Assembly: GCA_015228935.1 (NCBI GenBank)
Contig: JADGCO010000014.1
Location: forward strand, 1-61,716
Reading direction: 5' to 3'
Length of the DNA stretch: 61,716 bases
Source of the DNA: Magnetococcales bacterium
GTDB taxonomy: Bacteria > Pseudomonadota > Magnetococcia > Magnetococcales > DC0425bin3
Shown here: positions 1 through 8,273 of the stretch, piece after piece
Layout: each line of letters starts with the position of its first letter
Position numbering within the stretch: the first letter of the stretch is position 1
Translations under genes and position numbers: made by a program
The notes under the pieces: model-generated
What the model was told of the DNA's origin: nothing
The model's input: only the letters and a program-made list of their open reading frames with translations
Database searches by the model: none

Positions 1-1
1 A

Positions 2-64
2 AATTGGAGTCTGCGGTTTGTGGACGCCCAGTCACTGGAAGAGATATTCGCAGACCAGGTATGA
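2..64 (+). CDS. 3' end of an upstream CDS (partial)
   Basis: An open frame runs in from the left edge and stops at a TGA at 62-64, giving about 20 residues ending in ...SLEEIFADQV. It looks like ordinary protein sequence, but it is too short to assign. It is in the same frame as the next gene, so the TGA is all that separates the two. A read-through or a nonsense split of one longer gene cannot be excluded. Confidence 0.3.
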   Translation, partial: NWSLRFVDAQSLEEIFADQV

Positions 65-79
65 TATTCAGACTCATCC

Positions 80-874
80 TTGGAAAAATATCAAAATATA
101 TGCATATCTGACATGACTCACAGAGAGATTTACCATCGACTCGTTTGCGAAGAAAATCAGGATATATTGTATCCTTTGATCCAAGAGGCATGCACGTCTA
201 TCGGATATAAATTTCTGGACATGAAAATATGCAGTTCAGATGGTTTCAAATACATAGAGTGTGACATCGACACTGAAGAAAAATTCCAGGGAGTCATGAT
301 TGGTTTTATTCTTGACATCAGGAATATTATACCAGAATATGACAAAGAAAGTTACTATTTACCTGTTGTCATGTTTTGCACAACATATCAAGAAAATATC
401 AAAAAACTCCTTAACAAGGAAATCACGATAAAGCATGAGCTGATGCATGTAAGAGACGTTCTTGACATGATTGAAAAAGATCCAAAATACACTGAAAAAG
501 TCGCAAAATACAGCATGAACAACGATACTATTTCTGTCAAGAATTTGCCGAAAAGTATCGAATTTGAAATATTCAGGCTGTTCAATCTTGAGCCGCAAGC
601 ATCAGAAGAAGATTATAAAAATGGGGAGAATTATGTGTTGATACCATTAAAAAACGGGGAAATTTATCGGATTGACGACATACCTTTGGATAAATACATC
701 CGCATCGCGATTGCTTCTGATATTGAAAGAGTCAAGAATATTTACCTGAATAAATTCCCACGGAATCCCATGGTCAAGAAAATAATCCTTCACCACATAA
801 GGCAAGCTGTGAAACGCCATGGTAAAAAAATTTTTGGAAGTGATTTGCCACATGTTTTAAAAAATTTACAATGA
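80..874 (+). CDS. hypothetical protein with an HExxH motif
   Basis: I do not recognise this 264-residue protein. It has no signal peptide or membrane segment. Around residue 119 it carries HELMH, an exact HExxH zinc-peptidase motif in a predicted helix (KHELMHVRD), so a minimal metallopeptidase is possible. This is inference from a short motif that also occurs by chance. The first possible start is TTG at 80, with ATG at 113 as alternative; neither has a clear ribosome-binding site. A TGA at 62-64 limits the start upstream. The gene is AT-rich compared with the genes that follow, which suggests transfer. It is convergent with the exonuclease gene next door. Confidence 0.6.
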   Translation: MEKYQNICISDMTHREIYHRLVCEENQDILYPLIQEACTSIGYKFLDMKICSSDGFKYIECDIDTEEKFQGVMIGFILDIRNIIPEYDKESYYLPVVMFCTTYQENIKKLLNKEITIKHELMHVRDVLDMIEKDPKYTEKVAKYSMNNDTISVKNLPKSIEFEIFRLFNLEPQASEEDYKNGENYVLIPLKNGEIYRIDDIPLDKYIRIAIASDIERVKNIYLNKFPRNPMVKKIILHHIRQAVKRHGKKIFGSDLPHVLKNLQ

Positions 875-917
875 ACATTCAAGCGAAAACCAAAAAAGCC
901 TCTGTTCACTATAAACT

Positions 918-1541
918 TTATTCACGAGATGGAGAATCTACAATCCCCAGTCGCTCCATCACCAGAAAAATTTCCCGGCTGATCCAGGCATCGGTGGCGG
1001 CGTATTCGACCTGGTAGGGTTGCAGGTCTGGGGTTTCCCAATTGGAGCATTGTGCCCGTTTGGAGATTCGGAAACCAAACAGGGTGGCGGCCATGCTGCG
1101 CAAGCCACGGCTTTCCATGCCGGCCCGTTCGGCCACGACCCCCAGATCCATGAAACCCCGCGGCTCGAAGGCAAAGAGTGCCTGCAACTGGCGAATATCC
1201 TGATCCAGTCCCACGCCCACCTTGAGAATGCCTTCGTGGTTCAGAATACGCGCAAGCGGAATGAAATCCTCGATGCGATGCAACTGGAAGAGGATGACTT
1301 CGTTGGCACCGGCGAGCTGAATCAACGAGGGCTGGTGGGAAACTCCCTTGCGAAAAGCCGGTCGGGTTTCGGTATCGAACCCCAACACCCGCTCCTGACC
1401 CAGGGTGACAAGCGCCGCATCGATCTCTTCAGCCGAATGGACAAGACGCACCGGCCCGTTCCATCGTTTGATGGGCAGGCGGTTGATCTCCTCTCTGGTC
1501 AATTTGCGGGCATACTGCTCGGGTATGCCGGTGGCACTCAT
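918..1541 (-). CDS. RNase D-like 3'-5' exonuclease (DEDDy)
   Basis: This is a single-domain DEDD-superfamily 3'-5' exonuclease of about 207 residues. Visible motifs are exo I (GFDTET), exo II (the VGVGLDQDIRQL region) and exo III (YAATDAW, the DEDDy type). Full RNase D proteins are about 370 residues with HRDC domains, which are absent here, so it belongs to the short RNase D-like class that trims RNA 3' ends. I chose the ATG at 1541 because AAGGA lies six bases upstream. The longer reading from a TTG at 1559 has no such site. It stands alone, convergent with the gene to its left. Confidence 0.85.
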   Translation of the reverse strand: MSATGIPEQYARKLTREEINRLPIKRWNGPVRLVHSAEEIDAALVTLGQERVLGFDTETRPAFRKGVSHQPSLIQLAGANEVILFQLHRIEDFIPLARILNHEGILKVGVGLDQDIRQLQALFAFEPRGFMDLGVVAERAGMESRGLRSMAATLFGFRISKRAQCSNWETPDLQPYQVEYAATDAWISREIFLVMERLGIVDSPSRE

Positions 1542-1658
1542 GAACCATCCTTTCGCCAAGGGTGAACCCGTGACTTGTTGGTATCACAAAAGGGTGTCCG
1601 AGGCAATTCCGGGAGTCAACTCAGGCCAGGAAAAAGAGAAACGGGCACCCAATTGGTA

Positions 1659-3395
1659 TCATGCGGTTTGGAGTTGGCGTCCTTCTTTCAGCATGGCGGT
1701 CAGATCATCGGCAGGAACAGCGGCACTGAACAAGAATCCTTGCATTTCATTGCAGCGCAAATCCCGCAGGATGGCCAATTGGTCTTCCGTTTCCAGGCCT
1801 TCCACGACCACTGTCTGGTCCAGGCTGTGGGCCATGGCAATGATGGCACTGACGATGGCGGCATCACCCGGATTGTTGCTGATGTCACGGACAAAGGATC
1901 GGTCTATTTTCAGGGTTTTGAAGGGAAACTGCCGCAACTGGCTCAGAGACGAATATCCGGTGCCAAAATCATCAATGGAGAGTTTCACTCCCAATTGACT
2001 GATTCTGTTCAAAATTTTTACCGCCCGCTGCACATCCTCCATGATGGCGCTTTCGGTGATTTCCAGATCGAGCTGCGAAGGATCGATTTGATATTGCGTC
2101 AGCAGGTTTTCCACGATGGCGGCCAGGTCCTGCTTTCTGAATTGGACAGCCGAAAGGTTGACACCCACCCGGATCAGAGGCAGACCCATTTCCCGCCAGG
2201 CAGCGATTTGTTTACAGGCGGTTTGCAGGACCCACTCACCGATGGGCACAATCAACCCGGACTCTTCGGCCACCGGAATAAAATCACCCGGGGGAATCAG
2301 ATTGCCATCCTTGAACCAGCGCACCAGGGCTTCGGCACCGATCACCTTGCCGGTCTTGAGATCCACCTGGGGCTGATAGTAAAGACGCATCTCCCCCCGT
2401 TCCACGGCATGGCGCAAACGATTTTCCAGATCGAACCGGCGTCGGGCGGTTTCCGTCATTTCGGCGGAGAAAAACTGATAGCTGTTGCGGCCTTTTTTCT
2501 TGGCATGGGCCAGGGCCGTGAAGGTGTTTTTCACGACTTCCTGGGCTTCAACCCCATCCTGGGGAAAAAGTGTGATGCCCATGGCGGCAGAAATTTCGAC
2601 TTCCTGGCCATCCAGACGTAACGGCAGGGAGAGTCCTTCATAAACCTTGCGTGCCACGACCCCGGCATTGCGCACCGCGCCGGAGCCATCGTCAATTTCA
2701 GTGAGCAGCAAGGCAAACTCATCGGCACCGATTCGTGCCACGCTGTCGCTGGTTCGCAGGCAATGGATCAATCTTTTTGAAACTTCGACGAGCAGACGGT
2801 CCCCGAAAGCCGGACCAAGAGAGTCGTTGATCAACTTGAAGCGGTCCAGGTCCAGGAACATGGTCCCCACACTGCGATTCCGGCGCTTGGCCTGGGTCAG
2901 GGACTGCTGCAACCGGTCTTCGAAAAGCAGCCGATTGGCCAACCCGGTCAGAGGATCCAGACCCGAATTGTTGGTTTGTTCCTGGCTTTTGACTGGCAGG
3001 AAATCGACCAGGCGGGTCAGTTGCCCGACATAGAACCGCACCCTGTCCTGGCCTTTGGCCGGCAACAACGCATTGACCCGCAAACGTGCCCGCAGGATGG
3101 TGCCATCCTTGTCATGCGGCCTGAGATCCCCCTGCCAGAAGCCGCTGAACCAGATCTCTTCGAGCATGTCGTCAAAAAAGTCGGCATCCTCGCCCCATTG
3201 GCGCAAAAAACGCAGAATATTGCGACCTTCCAGATCGGCGGGACCGTATCCCAACAAACGACAAAGTGCCTGATTCACCCGACGAATGTTGCCCAACGAA
3301 TCCACCACCAGGACCCCATCCTGCGTGTCGCTGAGGATCACTTCCAGCAGGCGGGTATTGAAAAAACCCGATTTGATTTTCAAGGTGTCATGCAT
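1659..3395 (-). CDS. PAS-GGDEF-EAL c-di-GMP protein
   Basis: This soluble 578-residue protein has an N-terminal PAS domain (about 15-135), a GGDEF domain (about 145-310) and an EAL domain (about 325-570). The cyclase signature reads GADEF instead of GGDEF (VARIGADEF), so cyclase activity may be weak or the domain may only bind GTP. The phosphodiesterase domain looks intact: EALVRW, NLSAVQF, LEITES, IDDFGTGYSSL, LKIDRSFV and VVEGLE are all present. Net c-di-GMP breakdown is therefore more likely than synthesis. Its ATG overlaps the 3' end of the M48 protease gene by 8 bases (ATGCATGA) behind a GGAGGGG site, so the two are probably translationally coupled. Confidence 0.92.
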   Translation of the reverse strand: MHDTLKIKSGFFNTRLLEVILSDTQDGVLVVDSLGNIRRVNQALCRLLGYGPADLEGRNILRFLRQWGEDADFFDDMLEEIWFSGFWQGDLRPHDKDGTILRARLRVNALLPAKGQDRVRFYVGQLTRLVDFLPVKSQEQTNNSGLDPLTGLANRLLFEDRLQQSLTQAKRRNRSVGTMFLDLDRFKLINDSLGPAFGDRLLVEVSKRLIHCLRTSDSVARIGADEFALLLTEIDDGSGAVRNAGVVARKVYEGLSLPLRLDGQEVEISAAMGITLFPQDGVEAQEVVKNTFTALAHAKKKGRNSYQFFSAEMTETARRRFDLENRLRHAVERGEMRLYYQPQVDLKTGKVIGAEALVRWFKDGNLIPPGDFIPVAEESGLIVPIGEWVLQTACKQIAAWREMGLPLIRVGVNLSAVQFRKQDLAAIVENLLTQYQIDPSQLDLEITESAIMEDVQRAVKILNRISQLGVKLSIDDFGTGYSSLSQLRQFPFKTLKIDRSFVRDISNNPGDAAIVSAIIAMAHSLDQTVVVEGLETEDQLAILRDLRCNEMQGFLFSAAVPADDLTAMLKEGRQLQTA

Positions 3396-4674
3396 CCCGG
3401 TCCCCTCCGGAAATGTGTCGGTCGGCGCGGATCATCTCCTCCATGGCCATGCGAATCCTGCCAACCCGCTCTGCCAGCGGGGGATGGGAATGATTCATGA
3501 AGACATAAAACGGATGCGGAGTCATATGCGACAGATGATCTTTTGCCAATTTTTTCAGCGCGTCAACAAGTGATTCGCCATCACCGCAGGTCCGGGCCGC
3601 AAACCGGTCGGCGGCATATTCGTGTTGCCGCGAACGCCATTTTAACAGCGGGGTCAACAACAATTCCACGGGTGTCATCAGCAAGGCAAAAAAAATCAGT
3701 CCTGCATGCACGGAAGGAACAGTCACATGGAAGGCCTTGTAAAGATCGGGCACCGTCAGACACAGTGACAGGAGGTAGAGCATCATACCCAGATTCAAGA
3801 TACCAAGGAGCAGGGATTCATGGAGATGGCGCTGACGCCAATGGCCCACCTCATGAGCCAGGATTGCCTTCAGCTCTGATGATGTATACCCCTGGATCAG
3901 GGTATCAAACAAGACTATACGACGAAACCGACCGAAACCGGTAAAAAAAGCATTGGCCTTGGTGGAACGCCGTGAACCATCCATCACCACAATATCGGCC
4001 ACGGGAAATCCGACCGAACGGGTATAGGTCAACAGGGTCTCCTTCAACTCCCCCTCCGGCAGGGGAGAAAACCGGTTGAACAGGGGCATCAACCAGATGG
4101 GCACAATGATTTGCATGAGCAGGGCAAATCCGGCCATCACCCCCCATCCTGCCAGCCAGGCCCCCGGTCCGAAACGTTCAAAAAGCAGAAGAATTCCAGC
4201 CAGCAGAGGCCCACCCAACACCAGCATGAGAAACAGTCCCTTGACGGAATCCAGGATGAAGGTTCCGATAGAGGTACGGTTGAAACCAAACCGGGCCTCC
4301 AGAACAAAGGTGGCATAAATGGTGAAAGGAAGAGAAAGGAATCGGCTTGCCAAGAGCAGGGTACCGATATAAAACAGACCCGATGCCAGGGGGCTCCATT
4401 GCAGCGTGCGCACGGTTGCATCCAACCAGGAAAAGCCGTGACCGAACCAAAACCCTGCCAAAATCGCCAGATCAAAAACGGCCTGCACCATATGCAGATG
4501 GGTCTGTGCCCGTATGTAGGTCTGGTGACGAAGGTATTGTTTGCCGTCGATGTCCTTGGCAAACTCTTCTGGAATGCCCTGGCGCAGGGATCGCAGGTTG
4601 AGTCCCTGTGCGACCAGATCAATGACCAGTCCAACCCCCAACGCCGTCAGGATCATCCAACCATGCAGATTCAT
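3388..4674 (-). CDS. M48 family (Ste24/CAAX-type) zinc metallopeptidase
   Basis: This is an integral membrane zinc peptidase of 428 residues, normal for Ste24-like M48A proteins. Several hydrophobic segments flank the zinc site AHEVGH (about residue 275), and the third ligand lies in HEYAADRFA (about residue 358). Family members cleave membrane or prenylated proteins; in bacteria they are linked to membrane-protein quality control. The start has GGTGGAG upstream. The 3' end overlaps the PAS-GGDEF-EAL gene, so the two form an operon, although no functional link is evident. Confidence 0.92.
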   Translation of the reverse strand: MNLHGWMILTALGVGLVIDLVAQGLNLRSLRQGIPEEFAKDIDGKQYLRHQTYIRAQTHLHMVQAVFDLAILAGFWFGHGFSWLDATVRTLQWSPLASGLFYIGTLLLASRFLSLPFTIYATFVLEARFGFNRTSIGTFILDSVKGLFLMLVLGGPLLAGILLLFERFGPGAWLAGWGVMAGFALLMQIIVPIWLMPLFNRFSPLPEGELKETLLTYTRSVGFPVADIVVMDGSRRSTKANAFFTGFGRFRRIVLFDTLIQGYTSSELKAILAHEVGHWRQRHLHESLLLGILNLGMMLYLLSLCLTVPDLYKAFHVTVPSVHAGLIFFALLMTPVELLLTPLLKWRSRQHEYAADRFAARTCGDGESLVDALKKLAKDHLSHMTPHPFYVFMNHSHPPLAERVGRIRMAMEEMIRADRHISGGDRDA

Positions 4675-4801
4675 TATGTCTCCACCCCCTGGTCACCACA
4701 CCCTGGCCGGCAATTTACGCCAAACCAAAAAGAAACGCTGATTTTTTGAGCCATTTAAAGCATAATTACGCCATCATCACCAGCCACTTCGAGGAACGAC
4801 A

Positions 4802-5698
4802 TTGAAAAAAGGAATTATTTTGGCTGGCGGTAGCGGTTCCCGCCTGCACCCTGCCACCCTGCCCATTTCCAAACAGCTTCTGCCGATCTACGACAAGCCG
4901 ATGATTTATTATGGCCTGTCGGTACTCATGCTGGCGGATGTGCGCCATATCCTGATCATTTCCACCCCCAAGGACCTGCCCCGCTTTCGGCAATTGCTGG
5001 GCGATGGCCCATCTCTCGGGTTGCAACTGGAGTATGCCGAGCAGGCCCATCCGGGAGGTCTTGCTCAGGCTTTCATCATTGGTCGGGAATTTATTGGCGA
5101 CGATGCAGTCAGTCTGATCCTGGGAGACAACATTTTTTTTGGTCACGCCCTGCAACACAAGCTCCAAAGCTGCTCCAGCCGCAACTCGGGTGCAACCATC
5201 TTTGCCTATCCGGTCAAGGATCCTACCCGGTATGGCGTGGTCGAAGTGAATGACAAAGGCGTGGCCCTCACCCTGGAAGAAAAACCCGCCCGTCCCCGTT
5301 CCAATCTGGCCGTCACCGGTCTGTACTTCTATGATAATCAAGTTGTTGACATAGCCAATAAAATACTCCCATCTCCTCGCGGTGAACTGGAAATCACCGA
5401 TGTCAACAAAACCTATCTGCAACAGGGTCAATTGCAGGTCGAAATGTTGGGACGCGGCCACGCCTGGCTGGATGCCGGAACCGAACAATCCATGTTGGAA
5501 GCCGCCAATTTTGTTGCTGCCATCGAGGGACGGCAGGGATTGCGCATCGGCTGTATCGAAGAGGTCGCCTGGCGCAAGGGGTGGATCTCCACCCAGGATT
5601 TGATCGCATGTGGACGCCGCATCCCCTCTTCGGGGTACGGCCAGTATCTGCTCGATCTTGCCCAAAACTCTCAATCCGTGCCACGTTCATCCGATTGA
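4802..5698 (+). CDS. rfbA: glucose-1-phosphate thymidylyltransferase
   Basis: This enzyme makes dTDP-glucose from glucose-1-phosphate and dTTP, the first step to dTDP-L-rhamnose for surface polysaccharide. The 298-residue length fits RmlA. It shows the nucleotidyltransferase start KGIILAGGSGSRLHP, then PISKQLLPIYDKPMIYY, LGDNIFFG, and EKP followed by a Y-D-N stretch. The start is TTG, supported by GAGGA about seven bases upstream; no ATG fits the conserved N-terminus. The other rml genes are not in the window, so this is either a dispersed pathway or a spare copy. Confidence 0.93.
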   Translation: MKKGIILAGGSGSRLHPATLPISKQLLPIYDKPMIYYGLSVLMLADVRHILIISTPKDLPRFRQLLGDGPSLGLQLEYAEQAHPGGLAQAFIIGREFIGDDAVSLILGDNIFFGHALQHKLQSCSSRNSGATIFAYPVKDPTRYGVVEVNDKGVALTLEEKPARPRSNLAVTGLYFYDNQVVDIANKILPSPRGELEITDVNKTYLQQGQLQVEMLGRGHAWLDAGTEQSMLEAANFVAAIEGRQGLRIGCIEEVAWRKGWISTQDLIACGRRIPSSGYGQYLLDLAQNSQSVPRSSD

Positions 5699-5770
5699 CA
5701 TCCAGGTCACGCACTCACACAATTTCGGGTTCAACTCCTTTGCCATAATAGTCTGGGACTCATAATCGTC

Positions 5771-6724
5771 ATGGTAAAAAAAATATTCTCCCTCGCCATC
5801 CGGGTCGCCTTGGTTGGTGTGTGTCTGGTCTTTCTGTTGTGGGAACTGGACATGGAGCAAATGATGGCCACGTTTCGCACATTCGATCCCTGGCGCATGG
5901 CGATGATGGAGTTGGTCGTTCTGGCAACCCTGCTGGTCCCAACCCTGCGTCTGATGTTTCTGACCAGACATCGCATCAAGTTTCCTCTCTCCATGCAGGC
6001 CGTTGTTCTCTGTCTCGGTCTGAACAATATTTTTCCGGCCAAACTGGGTGAGTTGGCCAAGGTTTCCTTCCTCCGCCAAAAAGCCGATATTCCCATGAGT
6101 CATGGCCTGGGAATCGTTTTTTGGGAACGTTTTTTTGATTTGAATGCCGTCCTGCTCTTTGGGGTTATCACCGCCTACCTCCTGGATAAATCCCTCCTGC
6201 TGGTTCCCCTGACCATGGTGGTTGGAATTTTTTGGGTCTTTCTGGTCTTGAATAATTATTTTCCAAATATTTCACGTTTATTGTTGCGTCTGATTCCCCT
6301 GCCAATCTTGAAAAATTTTGTCGCTGCCATACTGGATCACCTTCAGGAACGTTTCGAATGGAAATTTTTATGGGTATTGGGCTGGTATACCCTGCTTGCA
6401 TGGATGGCATACTCTGTGATGGTCTTCATTTTCCTGCTCTGGATTGCCGGACTGAATCTGACCGTTGCCCAGGTTGCTGCGGTATTTGTCATGTCTTCCA
6501 TAGGAGTATCCCTGCCCTCATCGCCCGGGGGCCTGGGCGTTTATGAAGCGGCTATCGTTCTTTCCCTGGGATGGTTTGGCGTGGCCAAGGAGACGGCCCT
6601 GGTGGTCGGTCTGGCCATGCATCTGCTTCAGATGTTGCCGGTCATCATCGGCAGTCTGGCTATTTTGTTTGCCACCAAACTGGATCGGAATGAACTTTTG
6701 CGGATTAAACCCAGACAATCGTGA
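5771..6724 (+). CDS. lysylphosphatidylglycerol synthase TM-domain (UPF0104) family membrane protein
   Basis: This integral membrane protein of 317 residues has about eight hydrophobic segments and the family signature SLPSSPGGLGVYEAA near residue 255. The family (PF03706) includes the flippase half of MprF and stand-alone proteins near polysaccharide or lipid genes. Here there is only the membrane half, with no aminoacyl-transferase domain. The location after rfbA suggests lipid-linked sugar or phospholipid handling, which is inference. A DUF420 gene follows after 12 bases and cheR after that, so the three may be co-transcribed. Confidence 0.8.
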   Translation: MVKKIFSLAIRVALVGVCLVFLLWELDMEQMMATFRTFDPWRMAMMELVVLATLLVPTLRLMFLTRHRIKFPLSMQAVVLCLGLNNIFPAKLGELAKVSFLRQKADIPMSHGLGIVFWERFFDLNAVLLFGVITAYLLDKSLLLVPLTMVVGIFWVFLVLNNYFPNISRLLLRLIPLPILKNFVAAILDHLQERFEWKFLWVLGWYTLLAWMAYSVMVFIFLLWIAGLNLTVAQVAAVFVMSSIGVSLPSSPGGLGVYEAAIVLSLGWFGVAKETALVVGLAMHLLQMLPVIIGSLAILFATKLDRNELLRIKPRQS

Positions 6725-6736
6725 GGTCAAAACGGC

Positions 6737-7165
6737 GTGTATCCCCTTCTTGCCTTGTTGCCCCATCTGGAGGCTGTGGTCGTCGGTGTGACCTTGGTGG
6801 TCCTGCTGGTCGGCTTTATCGCCATCCGCACCCAACAGGTTGCCCTGCACAAAAAATGTATGCTTGGAGCCTCCGTGCTTTCCGTCGTTTTTCTGGTTCT
6901 CTACTTGACGGATCATGCCATGACCGGCATGCGACCCTTTCCAGGAACCGGCTGGTTGCGTCCGACTTTTTTCACCATCCTGATCACGCACGTTGGCGCT
7001 GCCATCTCCCTTCTGCCACTGCTTTTTTTGACCTTGCGCCACGCTTTGCACCAACGATGGCCGGAACATCACCGGCTGGCTCATCGGACCCTGCCCATCT
7101 GGTTCTATGTCACATCGACCGGCCTTGTGGTCTATCTGATGACCCACCATCTGCCCCATTCTTGA
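6737..7165 (+). CDS. DUF420 family membrane protein
   Basis: This small protein of 142 residues has four membrane segments and family-typical conserved histidines (ALHKKCML, LTDHAM, ITHVG, HHRLAHRTLPIW). It matches DUF420/YozB-type proteins. Some relatives help assemble cytochrome oxidase, but no oxidase genes are nearby, so the role here is open. The start is GTG at 6737. It lies 12 bases after the UPF0104-like gene and 25 bases before cheR, as part of one rightward run. Confidence 0.78.
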   Translation: MYPLLALLPHLEAVVVGVTLVVLLVGFIAIRTQQVALHKKCMLGASVLSVVFLVLYLTDHAMTGMRPFPGTGWLRPTFFTILITHVGAAISLLPLLFLTLRHALHQRWPEHHRLAHRTLPIWFYVTSTGLVVYLMTHHLPHS

Positions 7166-7190
7166 ATATTGCATATCTGGATACCTGCCC

Positions 7191-8063
7191 ATGAACGCAT
7201 TCGACAACTCTTCTGGCGCTTCCTCTGGACTCTCCGACAAGGATTTCAAGCGACTGAGCGATTTCATCTATCAACAGGCCGGTATTCTGATGCCGATGTC
7301 CAAGAAGACCATGCTCACTGCCCGAATCCAAAAGCGCCTGCGCACCCTGGGCATGCACTCTTTCCCGGAATATGTGGAAATGGTCCTCGATCCCCGCCAC
7401 AAGGGAGAGGAACTGATCAACTTCATCGATGCCGTCACAACCAACAAAACAGACTTTTTCCGGGAACCCAACCATTTTGACTATCTGAAAGGAACCGTGC
7501 TGCCGGAACTGCTGCAAACCACGGGGGCTGGCCTGCAACGCCGACTCATGGTCTGGAGCGCGGCCTGCTCCACGGGAGAAGAACCCTATACCTTGGCCAT
7601 GGTGATCAAAGAGTTCGGCGAAACAACAGGAAAAAATTTCAACGCCAACATTCTGGCCACCGATCTCTCCACCAAGGTTCTTAAAAAAGCCGCCATGGGC
7701 GTTTATGAAATGGAAAAGGTGGCCCCCGTACCCATGCACTTGAAAAAAAAGTATATGTTGAAAAACAAAAACCCCCACAAACCCATGGTCAAAATGGGCC
7801 AGGATTTGCGCTCCATGATCCGGTTTCAGCAACTGAATTTCATGGACAATGATTATGGCCTCAAAGAACGCATCGATGTCATTTTCTGTCGTAACGCCAT
7901 CATCTATTTTGATCGCCCCACCACCCAGGCCATCATCAATAAATTCTGCCGCTATCTGATACCGGGGGGATACCTCTTTGTCGGCCATTCAGAAACCCTG
8001 AACAACTTGAAAGTACCCGTAGTCCAGGTCGCACCCACCATCTATCAGCTACCAAAAAATTAA
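7191..8063 (+). CDS. cheR: CheR-type chemotaxis protein methyltransferase
   Basis: This enzyme transfers methyl groups from S-adenosylmethionine to glutamates of chemoreceptors. The 290-residue protein has the N-terminal CheR helical domain (about 15-70), then the SAM-binding Rossmann domain with TTNKTDFFREP, WSAACSTGEEPYT (SAM loop) and DVIFCRNAIIYFD. The end, GYLFVGHSETL, is typical. No cheA, cheB or receptor gene is in the window, so it may serve a remote cluster. A MITE-like repeat starts two bases after its stop codon. Confidence 0.93.
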   Translation: MNAFDNSSGASSGLSDKDFKRLSDFIYQQAGILMPMSKKTMLTARIQKRLRTLGMHSFPEYVEMVLDPRHKGEELINFIDAVTTNKTDFFREPNHFDYLKGTVLPELLQTTGAGLQRRLMVWSAACSTGEEPYTLAMVIKEFGETTGKNFNANILATDLSTKVLKKAAMGVYEMEKVAPVPMHLKKKYMLKNKNPHKPMVKMGQDLRSMIRFQQLNFMDNDYGLKERIDVIFCRNAIIYFDRPTTQAIINKFCRYLIPGGYLFVGHSETLNNLKVPVVQVAPTIYQLPKN

Positions 8064-8064
8064 G

Positions 8065-8219
8065 TAACTATTCAGCATCTCCATTTAAAACGTTTGAAAA
8101 ACTGGGATGGGGGTCCAGGGGGAAGGGCTGTGCCCTTCCCCCTGGCAGGGTTTGGGGCGGAACCCCAACAAGGTCTTTTATATCAAATCCTTTTTTTTGC
8201 AAGGGTTCTGAATAGATAC
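8065..8219 (+). repeat. MITE-like palindromic repeat, copy 1
   Basis: This is a noncoding element of about 155 bases with a GC-rich core hairpin (GGGGGAAGGGCTGTGCCCTTCCCCC) followed by a second GGGGCGGAACCCC block. The ends form an inverted pair, CTATTCAG near 8069 and CTGAATAG near 8208. The core matches, in reverse orientation, the repeats at 24446-24609 and 45539-45703, but the terminal repeats differ. It sits directly after the cheR stop codon and could also act as its terminator. Confidence 0.6.
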
Positions 8220-8273
8220 AAAATTAATAATAAATGAAAGCACCGCAACTGCGGCGCTATTCCAGGCCAATCC

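Noticed and set aside
1575-2621. 348-codon open frame opposite the PAS-GGDEF-EAL gene
   Set aside because: It has shadow-frame composition and no domain, while the opposite strand has all EAL motifs.
4766-5674. 302-codon open frame opposite rfbA
   Set aside because: It is antisense to an unmistakable thymidylyltransferase and has no motif of its own.
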